Below, one piece after another: positions 1 to 8,799 of a DNA stretch of 64,000 nt. Positions within the stretch are counted from its first letter, which is position 1. Each line of letters opens with the position of its first letter. Source of the stretch: Sphingomonas sp. LaA6.9. GTDB taxonomy: Bacteria > Pseudomonadota > Alphaproteobacteria > Sphingomonadales > Sphingomonadaceae. The position numbers were made by a program, and so were the translations under genes. Below the pieces are notes generated by a model. That model ran no database searches and was not told the origin of the DNA. It saw nothing but the letters and a program-made list of their open reading frames with translations. Location of the stretch: assembly GCF_022601895.1 (NCBI RefSeq), contig NZ_JAKVIO010000007.1, positions 86,218 to 150,217 of the forward strand, given 5' to 3'.

Positions 1-249
1 CGTCGATTTGTCGCGCCCCGTCGCCTGGCTGAGCGCGGTCTGGTTCAGGCCCGGATTCTCGCCGATGATGGTGAGGATCGTGAAATGGCCGGGGCACAGA
101 TCGGTGCGGTTCACCCGCTTGGCAAATGCCTGAAAGGAAACGTCCTGCGCGCGACGCAGGTAAAAGGCGAGATGGTCCGCGAGCAGCCCCAGTTTTACGT
201 CGCCCGACTTTGCCGCAGGCGCGGCTTTCCCCACTTCCGAAACTGTCAC
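1..249 (-). CDS. MarR-family transcriptional regulator, N-terminal part (runs off the window)
   Basis: The first 83 codons of a gene that continues beyond base 1 are visible. They read VTVSEVGKAAP at the start, then a helix with LLADHLAFYLRRAQ and FQAFAKRVNRTDLCPGHFTIL, then NPGLNQTALSQATGRDKST. This is the layout of MarR-family winged-helix regulators: an N-terminal dimerisation helix followed by the helix-turn-helix entering DKST. The start is a GTG with a GGGGGA Shine-Dalgarno about nine bases upstream. The ligand-binding and wing parts are outside the window, so the regulon cannot be inferred. It diverges from galU across a 340-base gap. The family assignment is fairly sure; the function is not. 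Confidence 0.7.
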   Translation of the reverse strand, partial: MTVSEVGKAAPAAKSGDVKLGLLADHLAFYLRRAQDVSFQAFAKRVNRTDLCPGHFTILTIIGENPGLNQTALSQATGRDKST

Positions 250-591
250 CCTGTCTGTCCCCCAACAGATTTTTTGGTCCCCGGCCGATCGTCACGCCGG
301 TCGCGCGGCAGCCCCTTTCGGTCGGTGTCCGACCAATCCTTGGCAGAAATGGCGGATGGCACAAGCCCGTCGATCAAGAAATGCCATACGCCTTTAACTT
401 CTGTCCGGATATGCCTGATGATAGCGATACAGCCATCCGGGCGAATGCGATCCGGCGCATGAGATGCAGCGTCCACCGCGAAGCGACGCAAATGACGGAT
501 CATCCGAATTTCCAAAGTGTTTCCGCCAATTGACTTGTCGTGGCGTCATTCGATGCTGCGATGCAACATAGTCGCGTAACGGAGTATCTGC
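250..591. other. Intergenic region between marR-like gene and galU
   Basis: No convincing gene is seen in these 342 bases. An 89-codon frame on the minus strand (246-515) ends in a GTGA overlap with the regulator start, but its composition is hydrophilic and Arg/Asp-rich and resembles no family I know. The stretch must hold the divergent promoters of the regulator and galU. No operator palindrome stands out. Confidence 0.5.
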
Positions 592-1470
592 ATGTCCCCT
601 ATCCGCAAAGCCGTGTTTCCAGTCGCCGGTCTCGGCACACGCTTTCTGCCCGCCACCAAGGCTACCCCAAAGGAGATGTTGCCGATCGTCGACAAGCCGC
701 TGATCCAATATGCGGTCGAAGAAGCGCTGGAGGCGGGGATCGAACAGATGATCTTCGTCACCGGGCGCGGCAAGAGCGCGCTCGAGGACCATTTCGACAT
801 GGCTTTCGAGCTTGAGACGACGATGCGCTCGCGCGGCAAGGCGATGGATCTGGTCGCGGGCACACGGCTTGCGCCGGGCGCGATCACCTATGTGCGCCAG
901 CAGGAGCCGCTGGGGCTGGGCCACGCCGTATGGTGCGCACGCCACATCATCGGCGACGATCCCTTCGCGGTGATCCTGCCCGACGACTTCATGGTCGGCG
1001 AACCCGGTTGCCTTGCGCAGATGGTTGCGGCCCACGCCCGCACGGGCGGCAACATCATCTGTGCCGAGGAAGTCGATCCGGCACGGACCGGGAGCTACGG
1101 CATCCTGACGCCCGGCAAGCGCGACGGTGCGCTGACCGAGGTGAAGGGGATGGTGGAGAAGCCGGCGCCAGCGGACGCACGCTCCAATCTCGCGATCGTC
1201 GGGCGCTATATCCTCCAGCCGGCGGTGATGGAGGCGCTCGCCGATCACCAGCGCGGATCGGGGGGAGAAATCCAGCTCACCGATGCGATGGAGAAGGTGA
1301 TGCGCGACCAGCCCTTTCACGGCTACACCTTCCAGGGGAGGCGCTACGACTGCGGCGACAAGGCGGGCTATGTCGAGGCGACGATGGCCATGGCGCTCGC
1401 AAGGCCCGACATCGCGCCGACGGTGCGCGCCTTCGCGGCATCAATCATCGAGACCCGCGTGGCGGCGTAG
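592..1470 (+). CDS. galU: UTP--glucose-1-phosphate uridylyltransferase
   Basis: GalU makes UDP-glucose from UTP and glucose-1-phosphate, the sugar donor needed by the polysaccharide locus that follows and the substrate for the Ugd encoded at 4517-5818. The 292-residue protein has the usual length. It carries the nucleotide-binding signature near the N-terminus (VFPVAGLGTRFLPATKA, then KEMLPIVDKP, residues about 7-35), the metal-site region VILPDDFMVG near residue 125, and the VEKP motif near residue 188. An ATG with upstream AACGGAG marks the start. It ends in front of a strong shared terminator (1483-1514). Cytoplasmic; assignment secure. Confidence 0.95.
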   Translation: MSPIRKAVFPVAGLGTRFLPATKATPKEMLPIVDKPLIQYAVEEALEAGIEQMIFVTGRGKSALEDHFDMAFELETTMRSRGKAMDLVAGTRLAPGAITYVRQQEPLGLGHAVWCARHIIGDDPFAVILPDDFMVGEPGCLAQMVAAHARTGGNIICAEEVDPARTGSYGILTPGKRDGALTEVKGMVEKPAPADARSNLAIVGRYILQPAVMEALADHQRGSGGEIQLTDAMEKVMRDQPFHGYTFQGRRYDCGDKAGYVEATMAMALARPDIAPTVRAFAASIIETRVAA

Positions 1471-1482
1471 CGGGGCGGGTTC

Positions 1483-1514
1483 ACGGCTGGCCCCGTCATC
1501 GTGGGGCCAGCCGT
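1483..1514. terminator. Bidirectional hairpin between galU and the convergent membrane-protein gene
   Basis: A perfect 12-bp inverted repeat (ACGGCTGGCCCC, 8-base loop, GGGGCCAGCCGT) lies between two converging genes. There is no long T run, so it may act through structure or together with Rho; its position suggests a shared terminator. Confidence 0.6.
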
Positions 1515-1534
1515 GTTGCCCGAGAGCGGAAGCT

Positions 1535-1996
1535 TCAGTTGAGCCGGCGGTAGAACCGCACAACCAGCTCTTCGGCGATGAGCATCACGACCACGACGAT
1601 GATCAGCACCACGATCCCGTGGAACATGCCTTCGAAGCGGACGCTATCCCCGAACGCCATGGCCAGCGCCTCCAGGATCACGAATTTGGAGCCGAACAGC
1701 ACAAGCCAGGCACAGAAGAAGCGCAGGAAGGTCATGAACCCGCCGGACTTTCCATGGAAGAATCCGGCAACCCAATGCTCGACCGCAATAGTCCCCTTCA
1801 GCAGCAGTTGGAGTAGAATGGCCGCGAGCAGTGAAGTCGTGAAGGTATCGACATAAACCTGATCGGAATATTCGTTGAACAGGTTAAGAACCACCAGATC
1901 GATCAGGGTTCCCGTGAAATACCGAAGGAAGAGCCGCTGCTTGTCCGAAGGCTGTTCGGCCGAAGCGGGCATGAATTCGCTGGTTGCTGTCGCCAT
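1535..1996 (-). CDS. Hypothetical inner-membrane protein, 153 aa
   Basis: The family is not recognised. The protein has a polar N-terminus of about 25 residues and then at least three hydrophobic segments: around residues 48-70 (SLLAAILLQLLLKG), 88-112 (FLRFFCAWLVLFGSKFVILEA) and 124-146 (IVVLIIVVVVMLIAEELVV). It probably has three or four helices with a short basic C-terminal tail (RFYRRLN). It stands alone, convergent with galU and separated by about 160 bases from the beta-helix gene upstream on the same strand. It may be cotranscribed with the end of the polysaccharide operon, but nothing in the sequence ties it to that pathway. Confidence 0.65.
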   Translation of the reverse strand: MATATSEFMPASAEQPSDKQRLFLRYFTGTLIDLVVLNLFNEYSDQVYVDTFTTSLLAAILLQLLLKGTIAVEHWVAGFFHGKSGGFMTFLRFFCAWLVLFGSKFVILEALAMAFGDSVRFEGMFHGIVVLIIVVVVMLIAEELVVRFYRRLN

Positions 1997-2154
1997 GCAT
2001 CATCCTTCGTGAAGGTTGCCGCGCAATCAGGGTTTTGTACCCTAAGCAAAGGCCAGCGTCGAGTTGGTCTGCACCAGATAATCACGCAATTTCCGAAGTG
2101 TCGGTTTTCCACCACTACCGGACAGGATGCCGTGACGGCCCTGTGCGCCGGCAC

Positions 2155-3126
2155 CTACTTCGCGGTGCGGATCTTCTGCGCTGCGCGCGCGGGCACCCAT
2201 TTGATCTTCGGGATTTGCTGCCCGCCCGCGACGATGAGCGGCGCTCCCGGGGCGTCGATATCGGCATTGCGGATTTCGATTTCAGCGGGGGCCTTGGTGT
2301 CGAACAGGAAGACGGGCGCCTTGTTGGCCGGATCGGCGCGCACCACGGGGCGGTCGATGACGTAGCGCGCCTCGGGACCGTGAAAGGAGAAATGCGCGGG
2401 GCCGCCCACGCCGCCGTGCCATTTGGGGTTCTCGCTCGTACAGCGTTCGAGGCGGCCGTTGCCCCAGAGTCTGAAGTTGCGCTTGTTGCCCCGCGCGGTG
2501 CAGCCGATGACCATGACCTCGCTCGATTTCAGATCGAAACCGCCGTCGCTGCATCCGCTCGCGACGCAATCGAGATAGCGGATCGCGCGATTGCCCCGCT
2601 CGTCGGTGAAGCCGTCGCCATTCCAGTATTTGTCCCGTGGACGCGTGGCTTCAGCGAAGCCGTGCGCCTGGACGCGGCGATAGATGATGTCGTGCGCCTC
2701 GTCGTCGAGCGCGAAGCCGACGCAATAGTTCGCGCAATTGCCACTGCCATAGGCGGTGACATCCTCGATCAGCCCCGCATGCGAGGCGTGCCGGATGCGC
2801 GTCATGCCGCGTTCGAGATCGCGCGCCGAGATGCGGCGGAGCACGAAGCGCGTGAGCGGTGCGGGTGGCGCGCCCTTGGCGGCGGTGTTCTCCAGAAAAC
2901 GGTAAAGGCGTTCCGCCTTCACATCCTCGACGATCAGGCCGTCGACCGGATGATCGACGACGATCGCGCCATTGCCGAGATCGACGAACCGGGCACCTGT
3001 GATCCGCTGCCCCGAACGGGCGCTCTTGCCGGCTGGGCGGCCGGGCGCGCGCTGCGCAAGGACGGTCAGCGGCGCGGCCGCCGCTGCGGCGAGTATCGAT
3101 CGTCGGGTAAACTGCGCCATGGTCAC
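2155..3126 (-). CDS. Tat-exported right-handed beta-helix protein, EPS-locus associated
   Basis: The N-terminus MAQFTRRSILAAAAAAPL is a twin-arginine signal (TRRSIL, hydrophobic Ala-rich stretch), so the protein is probably exported folded to the periplasm. The rest, about 295 residues, has the short beta-strand turns with stacked Asn/Cys/Gly positions (ENTAAKG, HASHAGLIEDVTAYGSG, YLDCVASGCSDGGFD, VIGCTARGNKRNF) of right-handed parallel beta-helix proteins, the fold of pectate lyases and polysaccharide lyases. A role in trimming or handling the exported polymer is inference; catalytic residues cannot be identified. The GTG start at 3126 overlaps the stop of the outer-membrane barrel gene (GTGA), and an in-frame ATG lies at 3120. 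The tight coupling supports a shared function in export. Confidence 0.7.
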   Translation of the reverse strand: MTMAQFTRRSILAAAAAAPLTVLAQRAPGRPAGKSARSGQRITGARFVDLGNGAIVVDHPVDGLIVEDVKAERLYRFLENTAAKGAPPAPLTRFVLRRISARDLERGMTRIRHASHAGLIEDVTAYGSGNCANYCVGFALDDEAHDIIYRRVQAHGFAEATRPRDKYWNGDGFTDERGNRAIRYLDCVASGCSDGGFDLKSSEVMVIGCTARGNKRNFRLWGNGRLERCTSENPKWHGGVGGPAHFSFHGPEARYVIDRPVVRADPANKAPVFLFDTKAPAEIEIRNADIDAPGAPLIVAGGQQIPKIKWVPARAAQKIRTAK

Positions 3127-4418
3127 ATCCCCTGCACGGTCAGGCCCGCCATAAGGCGGTGCCGCGCGAACTCGCGGCCGGGAAAGGCGCCGGCGGCTTC
3201 CTGATCGCGAAACTCGTACTGAACGCCCAGCGCATAGCGCGGGCTGAGCTTGTAATCGGCTGCGAGCGTCGCGCCCCGGATGTCGTAGCGGCGGTCGATG
3301 TCCTGAAAGTCGTCATGCTCATAATTCGCGCCTGCGCTGAGTATCAGGTTACGAAACAGCTCGTAATCGGCCTGGAGCGAGATAGACGTGGCAACATAGG
3401 CGCCGGTTCCGATGCTCGACGCCTCCTCGACACCGCGATTGGCCCTGAGCGTCCAGGTGAAGAGCGGGGTCATGAAATATTCCAGCCTGGCGCGCGCCGC
3501 CAGTCCCTTCACGGTGTCATAGACAGGGCTTTCGAAACCCTGGCGGAAATAGCCGAGGCCGATTTCTCCGCGGATCAATTTTGTGATCTCGAGACTGGCG
3601 CCCGCGGTGATCCGGTAGCCCTTTGAATCGCGCGAAGGTTCGAGCGGTGCCTGAGCGGCGTAATTGCGTCGGTTGAGCGACAGGTTGACGAAGGCCGAGG
3701 TGTCCGGGCTGAAGGCATATTCGGCGGCGATATCGCTCGTCAGCAGCGCGCGACTGCGAAAATCCTGATCGACCGGATTGCCGCGGCCATCGCGCCCGTC
3801 GCGATAATCGCGGTCCTCGATCCCGACGTGCCCCGCGACGCGCATCCGGTTGAAGCTGTGCGCCGCGCCGAGATGGCCCGAAACATAGTCGTACTGCGCA
3901 GGTTCGCGCAGATTGAACGGAGAATCGGGGTCGGCGCGGTCCTCGGTCCGCCGCCCGTTGCGCATCCCCGCATATAGCTGGGTGTCGCGGCTGATATCGT
4001 AGCGACCGGCCAGTCCGAAGACGACGTCGGTGGTGCTTTGGCTGCTGTGTGAGAGATATTCGCGGTGATCGAGCTCCACCGCGCTGGTGACATCTAGACT
4101 GCCGAGCACTGCAGAGGCGGTCATCCGCGGCCGCAGCCGCACGATCAGGTCATCGCGCGCCTGCGGTATCGCAAATATGTTGCTGTCATAGGTCGTATCG
4201 GCGCTAAGCCGCGGCATCACCTCGACTCCGTCGATACGATAGGGAACGGCATCGTAGAGCGGCTGCGGCCGTTCGCGCACCGCAAGCGCTCCGACACGCC
4301 TGAACTGGAGGCCTTCATTTCTGAAATCCTCCAGCACATCAGCTTGCTGAGCATGGACGGGAAGCGCGGTTCCCAGGACGAGGACGGCACTGCAGGCCGG
4401 ACGCAAACGCAATAACAT
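3123..4418 (-). CDS. Outer-membrane beta-barrel protein of the EPS locus
   Basis: A predicted 431-residue secreted protein: signal peptide MLLRLRPACSAVLVLGTALPVHAQQ cut after Ala-Gln-Ala or nearby, then alternating polar/hydrophobic strands with many aromatic girdle residues (ADTTYDSNIFAIPQ, DVTSAVELDHREYL, IRGEIGLGYFRQGFESP, YALGVQYEFRDQE). The protein finishes in a barrel-like strand. Such beta-barrel proteins occur in sphingomonad exopolysaccharide clusters and are thought to serve the outer-membrane step; that role here is inference. The open frame extends to a TTG at 4430, and I prefer the ATG at 4418, which begins a standard signal peptide. It sits between ugd and the beta-helix gene in the same minus-strand block. 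Confidence 0.75.
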   Translation of the reverse strand: MLLRLRPACSAVLVLGTALPVHAQQADVLEDFRNEGLQFRRVGALAVRERPQPLYDAVPYRIDGVEVMPRLSADTTYDSNIFAIPQARDDLIVRLRPRMTASAVLGSLDVTSAVELDHREYLSHSSQSTTDVVFGLAGRYDISRDTQLYAGMRNGRRTEDRADPDSPFNLREPAQYDYVSGHLGAAHSFNRMRVAGHVGIEDRDYRDGRDGRGNPVDQDFRSRALLTSDIAAEYAFSPDTSAFVNLSLNRRNYAAQAPLEPSRDSKGYRITAGASLEITKLIRGEIGLGYFRQGFESPVYDTVKGLAARARLEYFMTPLFTWTLRANRGVEEASSIGTGAYVATSISLQADYELFRNLILSAGANYEHDDFQDIDRRYDIRGATLAADYKLSPRYALGVQYEFRDQEAAGAFPGREFARHRLMAGLTVQGM

Positions 4419-4516
4419 CACCGCGCACAAGCGCGCGAACCCGGTTTTGGATGCGTCGCACCATGGATGGGCGGGCCGTCGCGTTCATCGCACGCGACGA
4501 GCCGCGCCCGTCATGC

Positions 4517-5818
4517 TCAGCGACCCACCGCCGTATAGGAGAATCCTGCATTCTCAACCTGATCGCGCGGGTAGATGTTGCGCAGGTCGACCAGGATCGG
4601 TGCCTTCATCGCCTTTTTCGCACGCGCGAAATCAAGCGCGCGATAGGCGTCCCATTCAGTGACGATCACCGCGGCGTCGGCGCCATCCATCGCCTCATAG
4701 GCGTTATCGAAATACTCGACATTCTCGATGACGAGCTTGGCCTGTTCGATGCCCTCGGGATCGGTGGCGCGGATGATGGCGCCATTGTCCTGAAGCACGC
4801 GCACGACGTCGATCGCCGGGCTGTCGCGCATGTCGTCGGTGTTGGGCTTGAAGGTAAGTCCGAGCACCGCGATCGTCTTCTTGCGCACCTCGCCGCCAAG
4901 CGCGTCGATCACCTTGCGGCCCATCGCACGCTTGCGCGCATCGTTCACCGCGACGACCGATTCGACGATGCGCTGCGGCACGCCCGAATCCTGCGCGGTC
5001 TTCAGGAGAGCCAGCGTATCCTTGGGGAAGCACGATCCCCCATAGCCCGGGCCAGCGTGCAGGAATTTCGCGCCGATGCGATTGTCGAGCCCGATGCCGC
5101 GCGACACGCCCTGGACGTCGGCACCTACCTTCTCGCAGAGGTCGGCGATCTCGTTGATGAAGGTGATCTTGGTCGCGAGAAATGCGTTGGCGGCATATTT
5201 GGTGAGTTCGGCGGTGCGCCGGCTCATGAACAGGATCGGCGATTTGTTGATGAAGAGCGGGCGATAGACCTCGCGCATGACCTCTTCGGCACGCGCGTCA
5301 TCGGTGCCGACGACGATACGGTCTGGGCGCTTGAAATCGCCAATTGCCGCGCCCTCGCGCAGGAATTCGGGGTTGGAGACCACCGCGAACTCTGCATCGG
5401 GATTGGTCTCGCGGATGATGCGCTCGACATCGTCCCCGGTGCCGACGGGCACCGTCGATTTGGTCACCACGACCGTGTAGCCCTTGATCGCCCTGGCAAT
5501 GTCGGCCGCGGCGGCGTGGACGTAGCTCAGATCGGCATGGCCGTCGCCGCGCCGCGACGGCGTGCCCACCGCGATGAAGACGACATCGGCATCGGCGACA
5601 GCGTCGGTGAGATCGGTGGTGAAGGACAGGCGGCCACCCTTGACGTTGGAGGCCACCAGCGCGTCGAGCCCGGGCTCATAGATCGGCATGCGTCCTTCGT
5701 GCAGCGCATCGATCTTCTTCTGATCCTTGTCGACGCAGACCACATCGTGCCCGAAATCGGCGAAGCAGGCGCCAGATACGAGGCCCACATAGCCCGAACC
5801 GATCATAGTGATACGCAT
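4517..5818 (-). CDS. ugd: UDP-glucose 6-dehydrogenase
   Basis: Oxidises UDP-glucose to UDP-glucuronate with two NAD+, giving the acidic sugar donor for the polysaccharide. The 433-residue length is normal. Visible motifs are the Rossmann start MRITMIGSGYVGLVSGACF, the Lys-containing loop FLATKITFINEIADLC around residue 215, and the catalytic cysteine in GPGYGGSCFPKDTLA near residue 260. NAD-domain features such as VAVGTPS and KSTVPVGTG lie between. It follows the GT4 gene by 24 bases, so it is in the same minus-strand operon. Substrate comes from galU at the edge of the same locus. Assignment secure. Confidence 0.95.
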   Translation of the reverse strand: MRITMIGSGYVGLVSGACFADFGHDVVCVDKDQKKIDALHEGRMPIYEPGLDALVASNVKGGRLSFTTDLTDAVADADVVFIAVGTPSRRGDGHADLSYVHAAAADIARAIKGYTVVVTKSTVPVGTGDDVERIIRETNPDAEFAVVSNPEFLREGAAIGDFKRPDRIVVGTDDARAEEVMREVYRPLFINKSPILFMSRRTAELTKYAANAFLATKITFINEIADLCEKVGADVQGVSRGIGLDNRIGAKFLHAGPGYGGSCFPKDTLALLKTAQDSGVPQRIVESVVAVNDARKRAMGRKVIDALGGEVRKKTIAVLGLTFKPNTDDMRDSPAIDVVRVLQDNGAIIRATDPEGIEQAKLVIENVEYFDNAYEAMDGADAAVIVTEWDAYRALDFARAKKAMKAPILVDLRNIYPRDQVENAGFSYTAVGR

Positions 5819-5842
5819 GAAATCTCCAAAGTTGCGGTAAGG

Positions 5843-7030
5843 TTAGAGTGCTGGCCCCGGCCCGGGACCATCTAGCGCCTGCTCGATGACGCGCCAATAG
5901 CGCCGGGCGGCGTTGTGCGGGGCATAAGCGCCGGCGCGCTCCCGCGCGGCCATGGCATAGTGCGTGCGAAGCGTTTCGTCCTCGAGCGCGCGCATCGCGC
6001 CCGCCATCGCGGCGGGATCATTGCAGGGTACGAGAATCCCATGTTTTGAGCGGGTAACGCCCGAAATGTCCTCGCGCGCCGCCTCCGCGAGTATCTCGGA
6101 GGGGCCCGAAAGGCAGTTGGTTGAGACAACCGCGACACCGGTCGCCATCGCCTCGACTAGCCCATTGGGGAAGCCCTCGGCATTTGAGGGTAGCACGAAA
6201 TAGCGCGCGCCAGCGACGAGCGGAAAGGGATTTTCAAGGAAGCCCGCGAGGATAACGCGTCGCTGAAGACCCAGCCGCGCGATCTGTGCGTCGAGAGCAC
6301 CGCGCAATGGGCCTTCGCCCCCGATGACGAGCTTGCCCGGGATGCCCGATGCGGCAAAGGCATCGATCAGCAGCGCGAAATTCTTGTTCGCGACCAGGCG
6401 CCCCATCGCCGCGACATAGGGGCCGTCGATCGGGATCGGGGCGGGCTCGGCGGCGCGCCGGGCGATGAAGTCGACGTCGACGGGATTGGCGATCGCAGTG
6501 ACGCGTGCGGCGGGAACCTCGAAGTTGCGGACAAGGTCGTCCGCGACGCCGTGCGATACCGCGATGACCGCGCTGGCCTTTGGATAGGACAGGCGCACGA
6601 GCATCCGGCCGACCTTGCCTGCGGCATCGGCACCAAGATGCGCGCTTGTGTTGACGCGCTCGCTGATGATCCATGGTCGATTTCTGCCGCGCATGGCGTA
6701 CGCGTTCGCGACGTTGGCGCGCGTCAGGAAGCTGAGCGTTGCATCGGGCCGGATCTCCCTGACAAGGGCACGCAGACGCGATGCGCTCCGGATCAGACTG
6801 AAACCGCAATCGAGCTGGTGGATCGTGATCCAGTCAGGGATCGCATAGGCCTGTGGCTCATCGTCGAGCAGCGCGAGTGCGATGTCATATTGCGTGCGCC
6901 AGTCTTCCGAATGGCGCAGCAGGGTTGCCATTACGCGCTCTGCCCCGCCACCCGTCAGCGAGTTGATGATGAAGAGGATCTTGCGGCGCAAAGGGGCTGA
7001 TTTCCGGACTGAATCACTGGGTTTCCCCAT
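5843..7030 (-). CDS. Glycosyltransferase family 4 (GT-B) protein
   Basis: A 395-residue cytoplasmic enzyme that most likely adds one sugar of the repeat unit to the lipid-linked intermediate. It opens with the GT4 N-domain KILFIINSLTGGGAERVM, where the GGGAE loop is typical of glycan-chain GT4 enzymes. It has the donor-site stretch YVAAMGRLVANKNFALLI near residue 210 and the EX7E motif in SNAEGFPNGLVEAMATG near residue 290. Donor and acceptor cannot be told from sequence. It lies between the small membrane-protein gene and ugd; ugd follows by 24 bases, which fits use of UDP-glucuronate in this pathway but does not prove this enzyme uses it. Confidence 0.88.
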   Translation of the reverse strand: MGKPSDSVRKSAPLRRKILFIINSLTGGGAERVMATLLRHSEDWRTQYDIALALLDDEPQAYAIPDWITIHQLDCGFSLIRSASRLRALVREIRPDATLSFLTRANVANAYAMRGRNRPWIISERVNTSAHLGADAAGKVGRMLVRLSYPKASAVIAVSHGVADDLVRNFEVPAARVTAIANPVDVDFIARRAAEPAPIPIDGPYVAAMGRLVANKNFALLIDAFAASGIPGKLVIGGEGPLRGALDAQIARLGLQRRVILAGFLENPFPLVAGARYFVLPSNAEGFPNGLVEAMATGVAVVSTNCLSGPSEILAEAAREDISGVTRSKHGILVPCNDPAAMAGAMRALEDETLRTHYAMAARERAGAYAPHNAARRYWRVIEQALDGPGPGPAL

Positions 7031-7108
7031 GACCTATCCGCCCGATGCTGCAAAGCACAATGACGCCCGGGAACGGCGGTTATGCGGCCGTCCGGCCGCT
7101 TTGGGGGA

Positions 7109-7360
7109 TCAGCCGAAAATGAGCCAGGCAGGGATCGCAAACAGGGCCCAGGCGAGCATTCCGGCGGTGAAGATCGTCCACGTCTTGCGCGGCAATGCCC
7201 GTGCTTTTTCCGCGGGCGAAAGGGCGTCGAAGCCCTGGCGCGACACCGCGTCCAGCACATCTATTTCGGGCGTGTGTTCGGTGTCGAGCGCGGTTCGTGC
7301 GCTGGCAGCGACGAGGGAAATCGGGGAGGCGTCGATTCGAGCGGCACCTGGGGCGGACAT
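7109..7360 (-). CDS. Small single-span membrane protein in the EPS operon, 83 aa
   Basis: The family is not recognised. The open frame extends to 7516, but that extension overlaps the wzy-type gene, and the ATG at 7360 is preceded by GGAGCCACGAC, so I choose the 83-residue form beginning MSAPGAARIDASP. About 45 polar residues are followed by LSPAEKARALPRKTWTIF and one hydrophobic helix (TAGMLAWALFAIPAWLIFG) that ends the protein, so it looks like a tail-anchored cytoplasmic domain. It lies between the polymerase and GT4 genes with about 70-80 base spacers, which suggests an accessory part in assembly or control. No function is claimed. Confidence 0.6.
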   Translation of the reverse strand: MSAPGAARIDASPISLVAASARTALDTEHTPEIDVLDAVSRQGFDALSPAEKARALPRKTWTIFTAGMLAWALFAIPAWLIFG

Positions 7361-7427
7361 GTCGTGGCTCCGTTGCGTGGCTATCCGTTCCTTATCGTCC
7401 ACGTACGGTTTCCCGATCCTTAAAGTC

Positions 7428-8756
7428 CTATGCCCGGGCGTGTGTACTCCCGGTCCTGTATGTGGGGGCCCCCGCCTCCACTGCGCTGAATAGCGAATAT
7501 CCGCACACAATGGCATAGAGAATTATGCCCTCGACCTGCCACAGCGCCATCGTGGCCAGGTTCATGAGAATGAAGGACAGGTGCGCGAAGATCAGATCGT
7601 AGCGAACCGCGCCGCGCGCGCGCAACGCATGCCCGAGCATCACCGTCCAGAACAGCAACAGCGCGAACAGTCCCGCCATGCCCAGCTCGAACAGGAACGC
7701 GACAAGCGTGTTGTGCGGATAGACCTTGAACCAATCCTCCCAGCTATCGGGCCCGAAGCCGAAAACGTGGCGCAGCGTCGAGGCGTCAAGCCAGGTGTAG
7801 ATATAGTCCGACCAGATATAGGCCCGGCCGGAGAGCAGGCGACGCTCCTCAAGCGAGAACTCGTGCACCGGCTTGATGAACTGTCCGGGATCGCCCAGGA
7901 AAAGGCCAAGATCGGCGAAGCGTTCCGATCCCTGCGCGGCGAGAATCGCAAGCGCGGCGAGCGCCACGACCGACATGACGATCAACAGCACGAACCTCTG
8001 GTCGCGGCGGAAGGATAGCACCGTGCCACTGACCGCCTGCAGCGCCGCCAGCGGCAACAGCGCGAGGATGGTCGTTCGGTAGTTGGCGAGTGCGATGCCG
8101 ACGATGAGGATGAGAAGGAGCGCGGCCTTGAGCGGCTTGCGCAGTGTCTCGGTGAAACAGGCAACGACGAAGAAGGTGGCGAGTGCGACCGAGAAGGCGG
8201 CTTCGTGATTATATCCGCCGATATAGCTGACCGATCCGTCCAGCTCGGACGCCTTGACCGTCCCCGTGGCGATCGACAGCAGCTGGAATGTCAGCAGCGG
8301 CGCAAAGGCCCAGAGGAGCGCGGGGAAGAAGCGCTCCGATCCATTCTCGCGCAATGCCTCGTAGGAGGCGACCATCACGACAATGAAATAGCCATATTTC
8401 ACGACGCTATCGAGCGCGCTCACGGGGCCGGCGTTGAGGCTGGCGCTCGTCAGAACAAGCACGATGATCGCGTAGACCGGGAGCAGCGCCTTCAGCATCA
8501 GGTGGCGTGGCTGGATGAGGACGAAGCCCGCCGCGGTGATCGCGATCGAACCAATTGCGTTCCAGCTCAGCCCGGCCAAGGCCTCATCATAAGTGACGGT
8601 ATGAAAGACGCTGAGGATATAGCGCGCCCATACCGCCGCGATCACGAAACGCGCGGCGCGGCCGTCGACGCGGCGCAGTGCGGCGACGAGCACCGCGGCG
8701 AGCAGCGCCGTGACCGCAATCAGTACCGGGATCGGGAAGGAGGGGGTGGCACCCAT
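7428..8756 (-). CDS. O-antigen polymerase/ligase-like membrane protein (Wzy-type)
   Basis: A 442-residue polytopic inner-membrane protein with roughly ten or more hydrophobic helices. Near residue 335-385 is the long periplasmic loop with ERRLLSGRAYIWSDYI and the YPHNTLVAFLFELG motif, which is characteristic of the O-antigen ligase/polymerase (Wzy_C) superfamily. In this setting, beside a co-polymerase, a flippase and several glycosyltransferases, it is best read as the polymerase that joins lipid-linked repeat units in the periplasm. It starts 43 bases after the Wzc-like gene. A ligase role is the alternative, since the two activities share the fold. Confidence 0.82.
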   Translation of the reverse strand: MGATPSFPIPVLIAVTALLAAVLVAALRRVDGRAARFVIAAVWARYILSVFHTVTYDEALAGLSWNAIGSIAITAAGFVLIQPRHLMLKALLPVYAIIVLVLTSASLNAGPVSALDSVVKYGYFIVVMVASYEALRENGSERFFPALLWAFAPLLTFQLLSIATGTVKASELDGSVSYIGGYNHEAAFSVALATFFVVACFTETLRKPLKAALLLILIVGIALANYRTTILALLPLAALQAVSGTVLSFRRDQRFVLLIVMSVVALAALAILAAQGSERFADLGLFLGDPGQFIKPVHEFSLEERRLLSGRAYIWSDYIYTWLDASTLRHVFGFGPDSWEDWFKVYPHNTLVAFLFELGMAGLFALLLFWTVMLGHALRARGAVRYDLIFAHLSFILMNLATMALWQVEGIILYAIVCGYSLFSAVEAGAPTYRTGSTHARA

Positions 8757-8799
8757 CAGCGCGCCGCCCCGCTATGCACATGCGTCATTGGTGGCCGCC

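Noticed and set aside
246..515. 89-codon minus-strand frame overlapping the MarR start by GTGA
   Set aside because: The overlap is attractive, but the composition is hydrophilic and Arg/Asp-rich, no family is recognised and no clear ribosome site precedes it; left as intergenic.
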